Shown: in pieces, positions 26,058 to 35,328 of the stretch
How the letters are laid out: every line of letters starts with the position of its first letter
How positions within the stretch are numbered: the stretch's first letter is position 1
DNA from: Theionarchaea archaeon
Lineage (GTDB): Archaea; Methanobacteriota_B; Thermococci; Methanofastidiosales; SZ-28-30
NCBI GenBank assembly: GCA_018992685.1
Contig: JACVGT010000011.1
Coordinates: 178,094 to 242,093 of the forward strand
Length of the DNA stretch: 64,000 bases
Reading direction: 5' to 3'
Notes under the pieces: generated by a model
Database searches by the model: none
What the model saw: the letters and a program-made list of their open reading frames with translations, nothing else
Told to the model about the DNA's origin: nothing
Made by a program: the position numbers and the translations under genes

Positions 26058-26936
26058 ATGAAGGTTGTCTTTCTGGGAACTGCAGCTGGCCGGCCAACCC
26101 GTACCCGCAGCTTACCCTGTATTGCCCTCCAGTTCGAAGGGGAAACCATCCTTTTTGATTGTGGGGAAAACGCTCAGAGACAGATGATTTCTGTAATTTC
26201 TCCGTCAAAGATCGGGAAGATTTTCATATCTCATTTCCATGGTGATCACTACCTGGGGTTGGGAGGGCTCCTCCAGACTATGAGCCTCAATAGACGTGAG
26301 ACTCCTCTTTCAATTTATGGCCCTCAGGGAACGATTGAGTATTTGAAACACTATTTTGCCTCAGGTCACTTTGGCATCAGATTTGAAATCACCCTCTGTG
26401 AAATAGAGGAGACCACCATTGAGGAGGATCTATACCGCATCAGATCATTTCCGGTAGACCATGGTGTTGCCACCATTGGATTCGTGTTTGAGGAAAAGGA
26501 AAAAAGGGGAAGGTTCCTGGAGGAGAAAGCAAAATCCATGGGGATTCGAGGAAAGCTATTTTCCGAAATTGAAGAGAAAGGGCGGGTAGATATTGATGGG
26601 AAGATCATAACTCTGGAGGAGGTTACAGGACCTCCCAGACCGGGAAGAAAAATTGTCTATGCTGCAGACACGCTTCCTTGCCAGAAGGTCGTTGAAGTGG
26701 CTCACAACTGTGACATGCTGCTCCACGAGGGAACCTACCTCAACGACGAAGATAGACACGGCACCTACCACACGACTGTGAAAGAAGCGTGCGAAATTGC
26801 CAAGAAAGCTAAGGTAAAGACCCTGGTTCTCACACACATATCTCAGCGTTACGAAGATCACGAAATAAGAGAAGAGGCCGAGAAATGGTTTCCTGGTGCT
26901 GTGGTTGCTGAGGATCTCATGGAGATTGAGCTGTAG
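26058..26936 (+). CDS. rnz: Ribonuclease Z (tRNA 3' processing)
   Basis: 292 aa. Endonuclease that removes 3' trailers from pre-tRNA. Metallo-beta-lactamase core with HFHGDH at residues 59-64 (zinc ligands), a DCGENAQRQM motif before it, the flexible-arm region (about 150-190) and late zinc-binding segments ADTLP and THISQRY. The ATG is 26 nt from CTTATTAAG, confirming a leaderless start; the frame is open upstream to 26019 but that part precedes the transcript. Monocistronic. Confidence 0.95.
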   Translation: MKVVFLGTAAGRPTRTRSLPCIALQFEGETILFDCGENAQRQMISVISPSKIGKIFISHFHGDHYLGLGGLLQTMSLNRRETPLSIYGPQGTIEYLKHYFASGHFGIRFEITLCEIEETTIEEDLYRIRSFPVDHGVATIGFVFEEKEKRGRFLEEKAKSMGIRGKLFSEIEEKGRVDIDGKIITLEEVTGPPRPGRKIVYAADTLPCQKVVEVAHNCDMLLHEGTYLNDEDRHGTYHTTVKEACEIAKKAKVKTLVLTHISQRYEDHEIREEAEKWFPGAVVAEDLMEIEL

Positions 26937-27181
26937 TCACTACTTCTTCTTACTTCACTCGTTCAGCCGTGAGCTCTTCCATGTCCACAGGAGTGAGCAA
27001 TTTCTCAAGTACGAACCCTGCATTCTTACTAACTCGTGGGCGTCAGGCGAAAGTTGCAGTGGCAAAAGTATTTCATTGAACTCTTCTAGGCTATTACGCT
27101 ATCGCACGTAATGGATACATGTGAAGAAAACAACAATAGTTACAGACATCGAAGAACGTACGTTATCTTGGGCTGAGTAGC
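26937..27181. other. 245-nt spacer with a possible gene remnant
   Basis: On the minus strand a protein-like stretch ending AGFVLEKLLTPVDMEELT..RVK (about 26941-27030) is open in one frame but closed upstream by stops, with coding-like text continuing in another frame. It may be the decayed 3' end of a gene. No RNA gene seen. Confidence 0.25.
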
Positions 27182-27556
27182 CTATTGGGGTATCTGAAAG
27201 ACCTTGCTCACAATCTTCCAGCCATCCTTGAATTTGAAGAGAAGCATGTAATCAGTAGAAAAGAAGGTATCATTCTTGTAGACCTCAATTTTTATACAGG
27301 CTGTGTCACCCGTAATATCAACGAACTTGAAGGTATATTCCGTTTTGCCTTTCCACAGTTCAGGATTCTGTCTTTTCATTCCTTCTATTCTTCTTAACCA
27401 CTCTGCAATGTTCACTTTTTGTACTGTCTCACCTTCTCTTACATACATGTAGAAATCCTCATGAAACCCTCTTCGAATGGTTTTCTCGTCCTGAGTCTCG
27501 TGAATGCCCCGAATGTAGGCATCAATAATTACTTTCTCAACAGCTTCTTTACTCAT
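27182..27556 (-). CDS. SnoaL/NTF2-like protein
   Basis: 124 aa with the cone-shaped NTF2-like pattern: helical N-terminus (AVEKVIIDAYIRGIHE), FHEDFYMYV, a central WLRRIEG helix and beta-strands ending in KDGWKIVSKVFQI, as in putative lumazine-binding or SnoaL-like proteins. Members bind small hydrophobic ligands or act as isomerases; no catalytic residues can be assigned. GAGGTGAGACC before the ATG is a strong ribosome site, and a TATA box lies on the minus strand at about 27598-27606. Confidence 0.85.
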   Translation of the reverse strand: MSKEAVEKVIIDAYIRGIHETQDEKTIRRGFHEDFYMYVREGETVQKVNIAEWLRRIEGMKRQNPELWKGKTEYTFKFVDITGDTACIKIEVYKNDTFFSTDYMLLFKFKDGWKIVSKVFQIPQ

Positions 27557-27813
27557 CTGGTCTCACCTCAAAGGATTTTCTCCTCCTCTCCAGGACCCCC
27601 TATATAAATGTACTGTTCTTTCAAGGGAGCATTTCTGCTTAATTCAGCTTCTGGAAGCAGCATTACACAGGATACCAAAGCCTCGTCTCACCGTTTTTGT
27701 GTCACTGTTTCTCACGTGGCCGGGTACGTTCGTGTGTGCAGTAACTGTGAGTTCAGCACTTTGGGAAATCTCAGCTCTTGTTCCACAGACGTTCTGGAAG
27801 GATGAGAAGGATT

Positions 27814-28263
27814 TCACGATTTTCCGGCGCCCGTTTCAAGGAGCTGTTTGAGATTTTCTCCTTCCTCCTTCATATGTATTCTGATGGCCTGTACTCTGTC
27901 CTTGAAGAGGAATTTCGAAAGTGCACCCAGCCGAAAAGTAATGGAAGCAGTAAAGATGCAGCTCTCTCCTTTTGGGTATATTCGAAATGAGCCGTTTGGA
28001 CTGATGATCGCATGGGGAAACAGTACATCGTATTCGAATTGTGTTGGTTCTACGTTCTTCATCCGAAACGTCATCTTGTGTAATTGCCCGTGCAAGTATT
28101 CTTCAATGTATAAGACGGAACCTTCTTGTGCTTCTTCTCCTTTGATCCTGCGACACTCGACGTGATCAGAATGCCACGCTCTGTAGTTGTCTTCAAGATG
28201 GGCCAGGAATTCAAAAATCCTCTCGGGCGTCGTCTTGATTTCTATTGAATCTTCGAGGAGCAT
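27814..28263 (-). CDS. SRPBCC-superfamily (START-like) protein
   Basis: 149 aa. LLEDSIEIKTTPERIFEFLAH at the start and a final amphipathic helix (RIHMKEEGENLKQLL) are typical of SRPBCC/polyketide-cyclase-like domains that bind hydrophobic ligands in a deep cavity. AGGTGATGAAA precedes the ATG at 28263; two nearby starts (28269, 28272) overlap that site. It lies beside the SnoaL-like gene, another small ligand-binding fold, on the same strand, though 258 nt apart. Ligand unknown. Confidence 0.85.
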   Translation of the reverse strand: MLLEDSIEIKTTPERIFEFLAHLEDNYRAWHSDHVECRRIKGEEAQEGSVLYIEEYLHGQLHKMTFRMKNVEPTQFEYDVLFPHAIISPNGSFRIYPKGESCIFTASITFRLGALSKFLFKDRVQAIRIHMKEEGENLKQLLETGAGKS

Positions 28264-28608
28264 TTTCATCACCTGTTGTCACTCGTAGGGTAGCATTACA
28301 CCCTCACTAATATAACTCTTGTGTTCCCACTCTTCTTGCGGGTCACGCACAGTCTCCCACATGCCCTTTGTTACTTGCCTGTGTCTTTGTGACGGTCAGC
28401 CGATTCAAAGCATACGACTCGTGGTTTCTAGGCAACCGAGTGAGCTGGATCCCCGTATGCTCCGAGGTCAACTCAATGATCAACTGGATATAGGTGTGGT
28501 CCCTAATCGAGAACCTGTTGATTCTCGCAAATGGGTTGAACATGAGTACTCACTATCTGACCAGAAAAAACACAAACCATTTAAACCACATGCTTAATAA
28601 ACATGTTC
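28264..28608. other. 345-nt region, no gene seen
   Basis: Holds minus-strand promoter elements of the SRPBCC gene (TTATATTAG-type, about 28308-28318) and a plus-strand TATA (ATTTAAACC, 28578-28586) 26 nt before the ATG at 28609. The open frames within it lack promoter or ribosome site. Confidence 0.45.
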
Positions 28609-29325
28609 ATGAAGCGCACAACTCTTGCCATGGTAGTCATAGTTCTGGGATTACTTGTGGTAGTAGCAGGGATTATCCCGCTCAACCGTCGGGTCATTGT
28701 GACAGAAGAGAAGATAATGCAGGTTACCGAGCACAGAGAAGAGAGCAGAACGAAAGAAGAGACCTACACCGAAGAGACTGTCATTAGGACAGAAACCAAA
28801 AAGGAGACGCTCCTCCAGGAGGAGATTTCAGTGACTCCAGGTTCCACACTGGGCAGTACCTTCACTCTTGTTGCAGGAGATATTATCACATTGAAAGCCC
28901 ACTCAGAAGGTGGGAGCATGATGCTTTCCTTCACAGGACAAGGAGAAGTCTATATAGGTCTGGACGTGGGTGAAGATATAGAACAGGAATTTACCATCAG
29001 GAAGGATGGCGAACACTCGTTGTTATACTCTTCTGCAGACGTGAGCAAGGACATTGTCATTGACTTTGTCGTTATTAGAATCTATGAAGAACCCATTACT
29101 GAAAAGGAAGAGAAGACCAGGACAGTTGAATACACAGAGACTGTGCCGTACACTGTTGATGTCCCCTATACTGAGCAGACTGCCAAGAAGGAGACCTATA
29201 CCCTGGACTATTTGAAGTACGTGGGAATCGTGGTGATCATTCTGGGAGTAGCCCTCTACACCGTTTCCAGAAAGTCAAAGAAGGACGATGAGCCGAGGAA
29301 AAGTACAAAAAAGAAGAAAAAATGA
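28609..29325 (+). CDS. Membrane protein with Glu/Thr-rich repeats
   Basis: 238 aa. One membrane helix near each end (about 6-24 and 201-218) brackets an external part. The regions after the first helix and before the second are Glu/Lys/Thr-rich (TEETVIRTETKKETLL; VEYTETVPYTVDVPYTEQT), probably extended stalks, and the middle (about 75-160) is a beta-rich domain resembling a small jelly-roll. The tail ends in a Lys cluster. It overlaps the next gene by ATGA, so they are coupled. Unknown function, probably cell-surface. Confidence 0.75.
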   Translation: MKRTTLAMVVIVLGLLVVVAGIIPLNRRVIVTEEKIMQVTEHREESRTKEETYTEETVIRTETKKETLLQEEISVTPGSTLGSTFTLVAGDIITLKAHSEGGSMMLSFTGQGEVYIGLDVGEDIEQEFTIRKDGEHSLLYSSADVSKDIVIDFVVIRIYEEPITEKEEKTRTVEYTETVPYTVDVPYTEQTAKKETYTLDYLKYVGIVVIILGVALYTVSRKSKKDDEPRKSTKKKKK

Positions 29326-30104
29326 TTAACCTACCTGAATTGAGGGACTATCTGGAATCGTTCCAGGACCCAGATGGAAAGATTCGTTCCGAGAACAGCG
29401 TTAAGGCTACGGCTGAATTTGCTCTCGTTCACCGGCTGTGTCCCCGTCTTGCAGTAGGCAATCTGGGGGCGGCCAAAACATATCTTAGAAGTCAATTATC
29501 TCCTTTTGCAGAGTACCAGATAAAGAAAGGATTCTCATTCATGGAGAAAATCTGGCACATCACAGTGGGAATACCTGAAGATACCCTGTTCCTGGATTCT
29601 CCAGTTCACGAACTGATTCAGAGTTCACTGTCGCCCTCTGTGAAATCAGCATTGCTTTTGCTCTTGTTGATGCAGAAATCTCAGAGAAATCTCTCAAGGT
29701 ATGTACAGGAAATCGGCTCGTACCAGGAAGAGTTGCTGGAAACCTCTAGTCTTGATACCGTTTATGAGACGACCCACAACCTGATAACTTTTTATTTTGC
29801 CCAGAAATACTATTCAGTATCTGAAATCATCCGGGAGAGCTGTTCATGGCCTGCAAGAACCGTAATGTCTTTCAGAGAGTGTATCGATGTAGTAGCAGAA
29901 TCAGCGGCTGTCATTTTACTGTTTGGATACAGAAAAGATCAAGAAGTAGGTGGCATGCTTGACTGGGTCTCGAAGAACCAGCAGGCAGATGGTGGGTTCC
30001 CGGTGTACGTTGGTGGGAAAAGTGAGTTTCACCCTTCACTGGTTACTGCATGGGCATGTACCGCCCGAGATACTGCACCACCCCACCGATTTACCTCGAC
30101 CTGA
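29322..30104 (+). CDS. Prenyltransferase/terpene-cyclase-fold-like protein
   Basis: 260 aa, mostly helical. Late in the protein a QADGGFPVY motif followed by TAWACTA (about 224-250) is the QxxDGGF signature of the alpha/alpha-toroid repeat found in terpene cyclases, prenyltransferases and complement-like proteins. Only one clear repeat is visible, and it is near the C-terminus, so the fold may be incomplete or divergent. Translation is coupled to the upstream membrane protein by a 4-nt overlap. Enzymatic activity is doubtful. Confidence 0.7.
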   Translation: MINLPELRDYLESFQDPDGKIRSENSVKATAEFALVHRLCPRLAVGNLGAAKTYLRSQLSPFAEYQIKKGFSFMEKIWHITVGIPEDTLFLDSPVHELIQSSLSPSVKSALLLLLLMQKSQRNLSRYVQEIGSYQEELLETSSLDTVYETTHNLITFYFAQKYYSVSEIIRESCSWPARTVMSFRECIDVVAESAAVILLFGYRKDQEVGGMLDWVSKNQQADGGFPVYVGGKSEFHPSLVTAWACTARDTAPPHRFTST

Positions 30105-30155
30105 CCAGTTCTCGAGGTTGCCAATGCTTTTAAAGAACAGAACACACTATCTCCC

Positions 30156-30974
30156 ATGGATATGACAGCAGAAACCATCCTCAATCAGTTACTGGTAGAG
30201 GACATTGGATTTGGGGATATCACATCTCAGTTGCTGGTAGATGAGAGGGGTACAGCCAGCATCATAACCAAGGAGGATTGTATCCTCTCAGGAGCTGAAT
30301 ATGCGAAATATCTGTTCGACGTGAGAGGAGCTGATTGTCATCTTCCGTGCCATGAAGGGCAGAGGATAGCCAATGGGACGGCGGTTTTGACTGTTGAGGG
30401 ATTGTACAGGACCATATTCGAAGTGGAAAGGACAGCTCTCAACCTCCTCACGAGGATGTCTGGCATTGCTACCCAGACTCGCACACTAGTGGACATGGTT
30501 CATGAGGTCAATCCTCACTGCCGGGTGGCTGCAACCAGGAAAACTGTTTTGCGGTACTTTGACAAGAGGGCAGTGATAACCGGAGGTGGCGATCCTCATC
30601 GGTTCAGACTGGATGACCTGATTCTCTTAAAGGACAACCATGTAAAGATACTGGGGATAAGAGAAGCTCTCACCCGGGCCAGACAATTTTCTTTCTCCAA
30701 GAAAGTGGAAATCGAAGTGTCTACTGTAGAAGACGCGGTCACTGCCTGCAAGTGTGGGGCTGATATTATCATGCTGGACAACATGGACCTGGACACCACC
30801 AGGAATGCAGTGGAAGCAGTGAAGAAGATTTCACCCGGAGTATTGGTTGAGGCCTCAGGAAACATGACGCAGGAAAATATTACAGCATATGCTGAAACGG
30901 GAGTAGATATTATCTCGTTAGGAACCATAACCCACTCTGTCAGGGCAATCAACATGAGCCTGGAGGTTGTGTAG
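30156..30974 (+). CDS. nadC: Nicotinate-nucleotide pyrophosphorylase (carboxylating)
   Basis: Converts quinolinate and PRPP to nicotinate mononucleotide in NAD synthesis. 272 aa with family motifs: EDIGFGDITS at the N-terminus, ERTALNLLTRMSGIATQT, AATRKTVL (substrate Arg/Lys), GGGDPHRFRLDDLILLKDNH and a C-terminal EASGN...DIISLG. CTTTTAAAG is 25 nt before the ATG at 30156 (a second ATG at 30162 is possible). Other NAD genes are not adjacent. Confidence 0.95.
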   Translation: MDMTAETILNQLLVEDIGFGDITSQLLVDERGTASIITKEDCILSGAEYAKYLFDVRGADCHLPCHEGQRIANGTAVLTVEGLYRTIFEVERTALNLLTRMSGIATQTRTLVDMVHEVNPHCRVAATRKTVLRYFDKRAVITGGGDPHRFRLDDLILLKDNHVKILGIREALTRARQFSFSKKVEIEVSTVEDAVTACKCGADIIMLDNMDLDTTRNAVEAVKKISPGVLVEASGNMTQENITAYAETGVDIISLGTITHSVRAINMSLEVV

Positions 30975-31061
30975 TGGGGTTGAAAGAGGGGATATGCCGT
31001 GAGTACTGCACAGACAGGCACTCTTTTTGTTATATCTCGAGGAACAGGTGCGTGTATCTGA

Positions 31062-31829
31062 ATGATTCAGGTAACTGACCTCGTCATGCTTAGACTGTGT
31101 CCATACCGCTTCTACCTGGAAAGAATACAGAAAAAAAAAGCCCCCACCACTCAGGAAATGTACCTGGGTACTGTCTACCACAAGATAGCTGAGGAGACAG
31201 TACGACGCGATAGTCTGATCATTACGGAATTGAAGGAGGGATGTAAACCCCGCCAGATCTTTGATCTTCTATATGTGGAGTACTGCAGAGTGATACGGAA
31301 TGTCATCTTGAGAAGGAAGACCAAGTTACGATCACTGAATATTGATGCTGAGAACCTATCACAGGAATTGAGGGAGTTCTACAAGGAGATTGCTATCCAA
31401 AAAGCCCTTTCTGTGAAAAGAGCACTTGAAAAAAGGGAAGAGGAAGTCATTGTAGGAAACGTGGAGTACAGAATTGAGGATGCGGAACTAGAATTATTGG
31501 GAAGGGTTGATCGCATTGAGATCCACGGAGATCTCCTGCTTCCTGTAGAGATTAAAACGGTGGAAAAGAAGAGACCAACCTTCAGTGAAATGCTGCAGCT
31601 TGCTGGATATGCCTTGCTGCTGGAAAGGGAGAGATGTACTGTAGTGAACAAAGGGATAATCGAGTATCCTTCTACACGGATTATTGTGGATATCCCGGAC
31701 AAGTTCAAAGAAAACGTTGTGAACCTGAGGGATCATGCTCTCAAAATCCTGGCAGGAGAAGTCCCTGAAAAGGTGAGAACAGATAAGTGTGACAGGTGCC
31801 AGTTTTTTGATGTATGCTGGAATGAATGA
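31062..31829 (+). CDS. Cas4/Dna2-type PD-(D/E)XK nuclease, stand-alone
   Basis: 255 aa. RecB-like core: H40 (YHKIAEE), D150 (GRVDRIEI), E163-I-K165 (VEIKT) and QhxxY at 179-183. Cys 13 (LRLCPYRF) with C243, C246 and C252 at the end form the 4Fe-4S site typical of Cas4/AddB-type nucleases. Such proteins process DNA ends; in CRISPR loci they trim spacers, but here no array or other cas gene is present, so it probably serves repair or recombination. A TATA-like TTATATC at about 31030-31036 sits 28 nt before the ATG. Confidence 0.87.
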   Translation: MIQVTDLVMLRLCPYRFYLERIQKKKAPTTQEMYLGTVYHKIAEETVRRDSLIITELKEGCKPRQIFDLLYVEYCRVIRNVILRRKTKLRSLNIDAENLSQELREFYKEIAIQKALSVKRALEKREEEVIVGNVEYRIEDAELELLGRVDRIEIHGDLLLPVEIKTVEKKRPTFSEMLQLAGYALLLERERCTVVNKGIIEYPSTRIIVDIPDKFKENVVNLRDHALKILAGEVPEKVRTDKCDRCQFFDVCWNE

Positions 31830-31943
31830 GCATGAATCTTCATTGCTATTCTTATTCATGCCCCAATTGTTTCTGTGTGAATTAAGAAAAACCACACCAG
31901 GAAAGGGGTTCATCTGCCCACACGGGGGATTCGCTGTAACCAG

Positions 31944-32426
31944 TCATCTGAGATGCTTGCACCTGATTGTGTACAGCAACACTGAGGCCAACAGAGTCCC
32001 ACCACAAAAGAGATACATGTAGATGGGAGAAACCAAGTATAATGGATTCCTCTTGAAAGGGTAGAAAGCGGTTATTTCCCTGTATATAAGTGAATCAATG
32101 ACGATATGAAAGTGAAGCCCAAAAAAAGAGCTCCCTAGCACCTTTTCAAATGATGAACATTGCTGTAGGCCGAAATCGGTTGTTACTCCTCTGATTCCAT
32201 CCTGCATTGCATACATGACACATGCTGTGATGAGAGCCAGGGGGGAGCTGCCTACAAAGCTGTGAAAGAGCCCATGTGCGGGGTAGTCGAGGGACAATCC
32301 AAGGACTACGAGAGGTTCAAGGTCGATGAGCGTGGTAGTTGTCAGCAATGTAGCAAAGTCAACCCTTTGAAACCCGGCCAATCCAATCAAAGATGTGGGC
32401 CCCCAGTGGAATGGTGTAAACGGCAT
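31944..32426 (-). CDS. YdjM/LexA-binding-type membrane metal-dependent hydrolase-like protein
   Basis: 160 aa. MPFTPFHWG at the start, a DLEPL turn (about 44), a GLFHSFVGSSPLAL segment and a late FHIVIDSLIY segment match the membrane proteins of the YdjM/DUF457 group, whose His and Asp residues line the membrane surface as in a hydrolase. At least three membrane helices. The ATG at 32426 fits a minus-strand TATA (about 32450-32459); an upstream start adds eight residues that are poorly like the family. Confidence 0.75.
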   Translation of the reverse strand: MPFTPFHWGPTSLIGLAGFQRVDFATLLTTTTLIDLEPLVVLGLSLDYPAHGLFHSFVGSSPLALITACVMYAMQDGIRGVTTDFGLQQCSSFEKVLGSSFFGLHFHIVIDSLIYREITAFYPFKRNPLYLVSPIYMYLFCGGTLLASVLLYTIRCKHLR

Positions 32427-32517
32427 AATGCCATTCACCACTCTCCACATATGTACTTATGTGTTGCTCCTTCCACTCCGGGATACAGAACCAGTTAGGG
32501 AAGAGTGTGAGAAGGTT

Positions 32518-33954
32518 CTATCTTCTCAGTGTATGCATGGCCCCGAAAGCTATCAGAATCGAAATAAGCAGTGTTCCTGCGCAGACTTGGGGGCCCTGAC
32601 GAGGACATCCATTATTTTCAAAAAGGCCCGATTGATTGGGGCAATTGTCCAGGCAATCGTTCACACCGTCCCCATCTGAATCTCTGGGACATCCCACTGA
32701 ATCAACGGTTCGACATTCCGGATTGTAGCACTGATCCTGATCATCAGGGACACCATCATCATCAGAATCGGATTCAGGACAGCCATCATCCTTCTCCCCG
32801 AACTCGTCTGGACACTGGTCTACGCAGTCATTCAGCAAATCTTCATCGGTGTCCATCGGACACCCCTGTGAATCTACCACAGTACAGTCCGGATTAGAGC
32901 ATTGATCCTGATTGTCTGATACTCCGTCTCCATCTGAATCCGTCTCTGTATCTGCGGAACCAGCCGGGCAGCCGTAGTTCGCCGAGGAACCGGCCTGTCC
33001 AACACATCTATCACTGCAGTCATCCGTTCCGTCACCATCAGTGTCTTTTGGACACCCTCGGGAGTCGACCTTGCTGCATCCGGGATTGTAGCATCCATCA
33101 CTGGCGTCGGGCACACCGTCCGCATCTCTGTCAGCACCTTCAGCAGCCCGTGTTGCAGCCCATTCAAAGATGCTCAATCCGAGTCTTTCATTATCGCCAT
33201 ACACCAGAAAGCCGTCGTGTGCACCAAATCTCCTGCTTCCTCCCACAAGGAAGTCTTTGTCTCCCACTGCTAGAACCCTTCCTTCCCCATACTCAGCAGC
33301 AGCCAACACAATGACATCTTCCCCCTCCCGGCTGCCAGCCTTTGTGGTGGGATTGCCAAAAGCCAGCCCCAGTGCTGGAGAATAAACATCCAGAGAACAT
33401 CCCTCTATATATCCAAAGTCAAAGATGTTGTAGGTTACGGGATGACGCTGAAAGGTTCTGATGATCACGAATCTTTCTGCATACCTGGAGGCCGTTTCTG
33501 TATCAGGAATCTGGTTTTCCTGTTCCATATCATACACGGTGTCAGAATTGAATTCAATCCCAAACATGGTGGAGATACTGTTGATTGGATCGATAATCCC
33601 CTGTGATGTCATTGTTCCTCCTACTTCCCCGAAGATGAGAAGACTTCCTCCGTTCTCTACGAAGTCCTTAATCGCTTCTTTCTCATACACTTCAAAGTCC
33701 AGGCTGGGAGCCAGCAAGACTAGAATGTCGTAGGCTGACAGGACATAGGAATCGATCTTCTCTTCCGAATAATCCGAAATGTATCCTTCTCTATCCAGTG
33801 CCATAATAAATCTAGAGAATTGCAGGCTTGGGTTCCATTCAGCATGATATTCGTCGAAAAGTATTCTCGTCCCCTGCTGATCAGAGTGACCTCCTACAGT
33901 GGCGAGTGATAAAAGAACGAAACTGATCAGGATGTAATAGATATTTCTTGTCAT
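32518..33954 (-). CDS. Surface protein with thrombospondin type 3 calcium repeats
   Basis: 478 aa. Signal peptide (about 6-22); an N-terminal domain (about 28-270) with ILFDEYHAEW, ILVLLAPSLDF, FVENGGSLLIFGE resembles the DUF4350/GldG-like amidotransferase fold also seen in the gene at 21010. Next come four or more Asp-rich repeats of the form DSDGDGVPD..D.C.NP.C..VDS.GCP (about 272-450), thrombospondin type 3 repeats that bind calcium. A final hydrophobic helix plus RR anchors it. GGAGGAATTACC is the ribosome site. Probably an envelope or adhesion component. Confidence 0.87.
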   Translation of the reverse strand: MTRNIYYILISFVLLSLATVGGHSDQQGTRILFDEYHAEWNPSLQFSRFIMALDREGYISDYSEEKIDSYVLSAYDILVLLAPSLDFEVYEKEAIKDFVENGGSLLIFGEVGGTMTSQGIIDPINSISTMFGIEFNSDTVYDMEQENQIPDTETASRYAERFVIIRTFQRHPVTYNIFDFGYIEGCSLDVYSPALGLAFGNPTTKAGSREGEDVIVLAAAEYGEGRVLAVGDKDFLVGGSRRFGAHDGFLVYGDNERLGLSIFEWAATRAAEGADRDADGVPDASDGCYNPGCSKVDSRGCPKDTDGDGTDDCSDRCVGQAGSSANYGCPAGSADTETDSDGDGVSDNQDQCSNPDCTVVDSQGCPMDTDEDLLNDCVDQCPDEFGEKDDGCPESDSDDDGVPDDQDQCYNPECRTVDSVGCPRDSDGDGVNDCLDNCPNQSGLFENNGCPRQGPQVCAGTLLISILIAFGAMHTLRR

Positions 33955-34599
33955 GGTAATTCCTCCATCTTTTGTAGAGGCTTGGCTATAAAAGCCTTTT
34001 GATACCGATAGTGACTATTTGCTGAACAGTTTCCCTGTTAGTGCCCCATGAAGGCGCAACCTGGCTAAATAATCTGATTCATGGAGAATCTGGACGACTA
34101 TCTGTTCAGAAATCTGAGAAGATCACTAATCACCGATAAGAAAGGGGACTCTGAGCCATCCGAGAGGCGAGGGTATACAGTCACTGAGGGGCCACATTGC
34201 GGTGGGATTTCCAAACAAAATACCTCGGGCAATGCTGATGCGGGACATTTGAGATAACTTGCACCTCATGGGCTAGACCCCGCCGTAGGAAATGAGAAGA
34301 TAGGCCAATAATGTTGCCAGGAAGGGCGCGACTTGGCATATGTTCTATATGTATTCGAGAGGTTCTTTTACCATGTTGGTGGCTAGTAACTGGTTCTGGT
34401 CCACAATCTCTTGAACTTCAACCACTCCGGTTACCACCTCATTTTCTATTTCCTTAGATTATTTCCTTTCTTCCCATCATTTCTTATTTTTCAAGCACAA
34501 AGTGCAATGTTATCGTGGAGATTTTCCTCGCTATCTCCTAGGAGCGCTCAGCGTCGCAAATATTTATAAAGGATCATCCGAAAGACACAGTGGATTCCC
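33955..34599. other. 645-nt gene desert with decayed coding text
   Basis: Longest gene-poor stretch of the window. A 58-codon frame (34081-34257, plus) has a TATA-like GCTAAATAA only 13 nt upstream, which does not fit the usual spacing. On the minus strand, 34345-34452 reads as protein-like sequence (KEIENEVVTGVVEVQEIV) after an in-frame stop. Most likely a decayed gene and/or regulatory DNA; the npdG TATA box (34563-34570) closes it. Confidence 0.4.
34345..34452 (-). pseudogene. Possible 3' remnant of a lost gene
   Basis: 35 codons of plausible acidic protein ending in VKEPLEYI and a TAG, closed at its 5' side by TAA and without ribosome site or promoter. It could be a very short gene from a GTG inside, but a remnant is more likely. 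Confidence 0.25.
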
Positions 34600-35283
34600 A
34601 TGAAAAAAATAGCTATCATCGGTGGAACTGGAGACCTGGGATACGGACTGGCCTTGCGCTGGGCAAAGGCCGGGAGAGAGATAATCATAGGGTCCAGACA
34701 GGAAGAAAAAGCAGTGAAAGCGGCTGAGGAAATCAGGAACGTTCTTGGTGACAGCGTGACCGTATCAGGAATGGGAAACTTCGAAGCTACCAAGAATGCC
34801 CAGATCACTGTTCTATCAGTTCCTTTCCAGTTTCTTGTTCCTACTATGAGACAGATTCGGGATGCCATAGAAGAGGGCGACATTCTCATAAGTGTTATTG
34901 TCCCTCTTGCAGTAGAGATTGGAGGATTCTCTCCTACACAGGTGGTCACTCCCTGGCAGGGTTCTGCAGCTGAACTAGTGCAGTCTCTAGCCCCTCCGGG
35001 TGCTCAGGTGGTGAGTGCCTTCCAGAACATGAGTGCATTCAGGCTTCAGGACACAGATAATGAGGTGGATTGCGATGCAATCGTTTCGGGTCCGAAAACG
35101 GCTCGAAAGGAAGTCATAGAACTTGCTGGACTCATTCCTGGTGTACGAGGTATTGATGGAGGGCGGCTTGACTATGCTCGATTGGTGGAACCCATCACTG
35201 CGCTCCTCATAGGCCTGAATATCCGTTATAAGAACAGGGAAGGAATTGGAATCCGCTTTACATATGTAAATGAGGAGATATAG
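34600..35283 (+). CDS. npdG: F420-dependent NADP reductase
   Basis: 227 aa. IGGTGDLGYGLALRWAKAG at residues 7-25 is the NADP-binding Rossmann motif of F420H2:NADP oxidoreductase, followed by IIGSRQEEKA and the SVPF / GGF-type F420-site segments. It transfers hydride between reduced deazaflavin F420 and NADP, so the organism should make F420. TATA TTTATAAA lies 33 nt before the ATG, leaving a short leader. The small Lrp-type genes follow 45 nt later. Confidence 0.93.
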   Translation: MKKIAIIGGTGDLGYGLALRWAKAGREIIIGSRQEEKAVKAAEEIRNVLGDSVTVSGMGNFEATKNAQITVLSVPFQFLVPTMRQIRDAIEEGDILISVIVPLAVEIGGFSPTQVVTPWQGSAAELVQSLAPPGAQVVSAFQNMSAFRLQDTDNEVDCDAIVSGPKTARKEVIELAGLIPGVRGIDGGRLDYARLVEPITALLIGLNIRYKNREGIGIRFTYVNEEI

Positions 35284-35328
35284 CCCGAAAGCTTTTTAAA
35301 GCTAAGAAAAAGAGAGGGATGTGATAAT

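Noticed and set aside
27557..27813. Search for tRNA or small RNA in this spacer
   Set aside because: No T-loop-like GGTTCGA/GATTCGAACC pattern or cloverleaf, and no promoter; same negative result for the other spacers.
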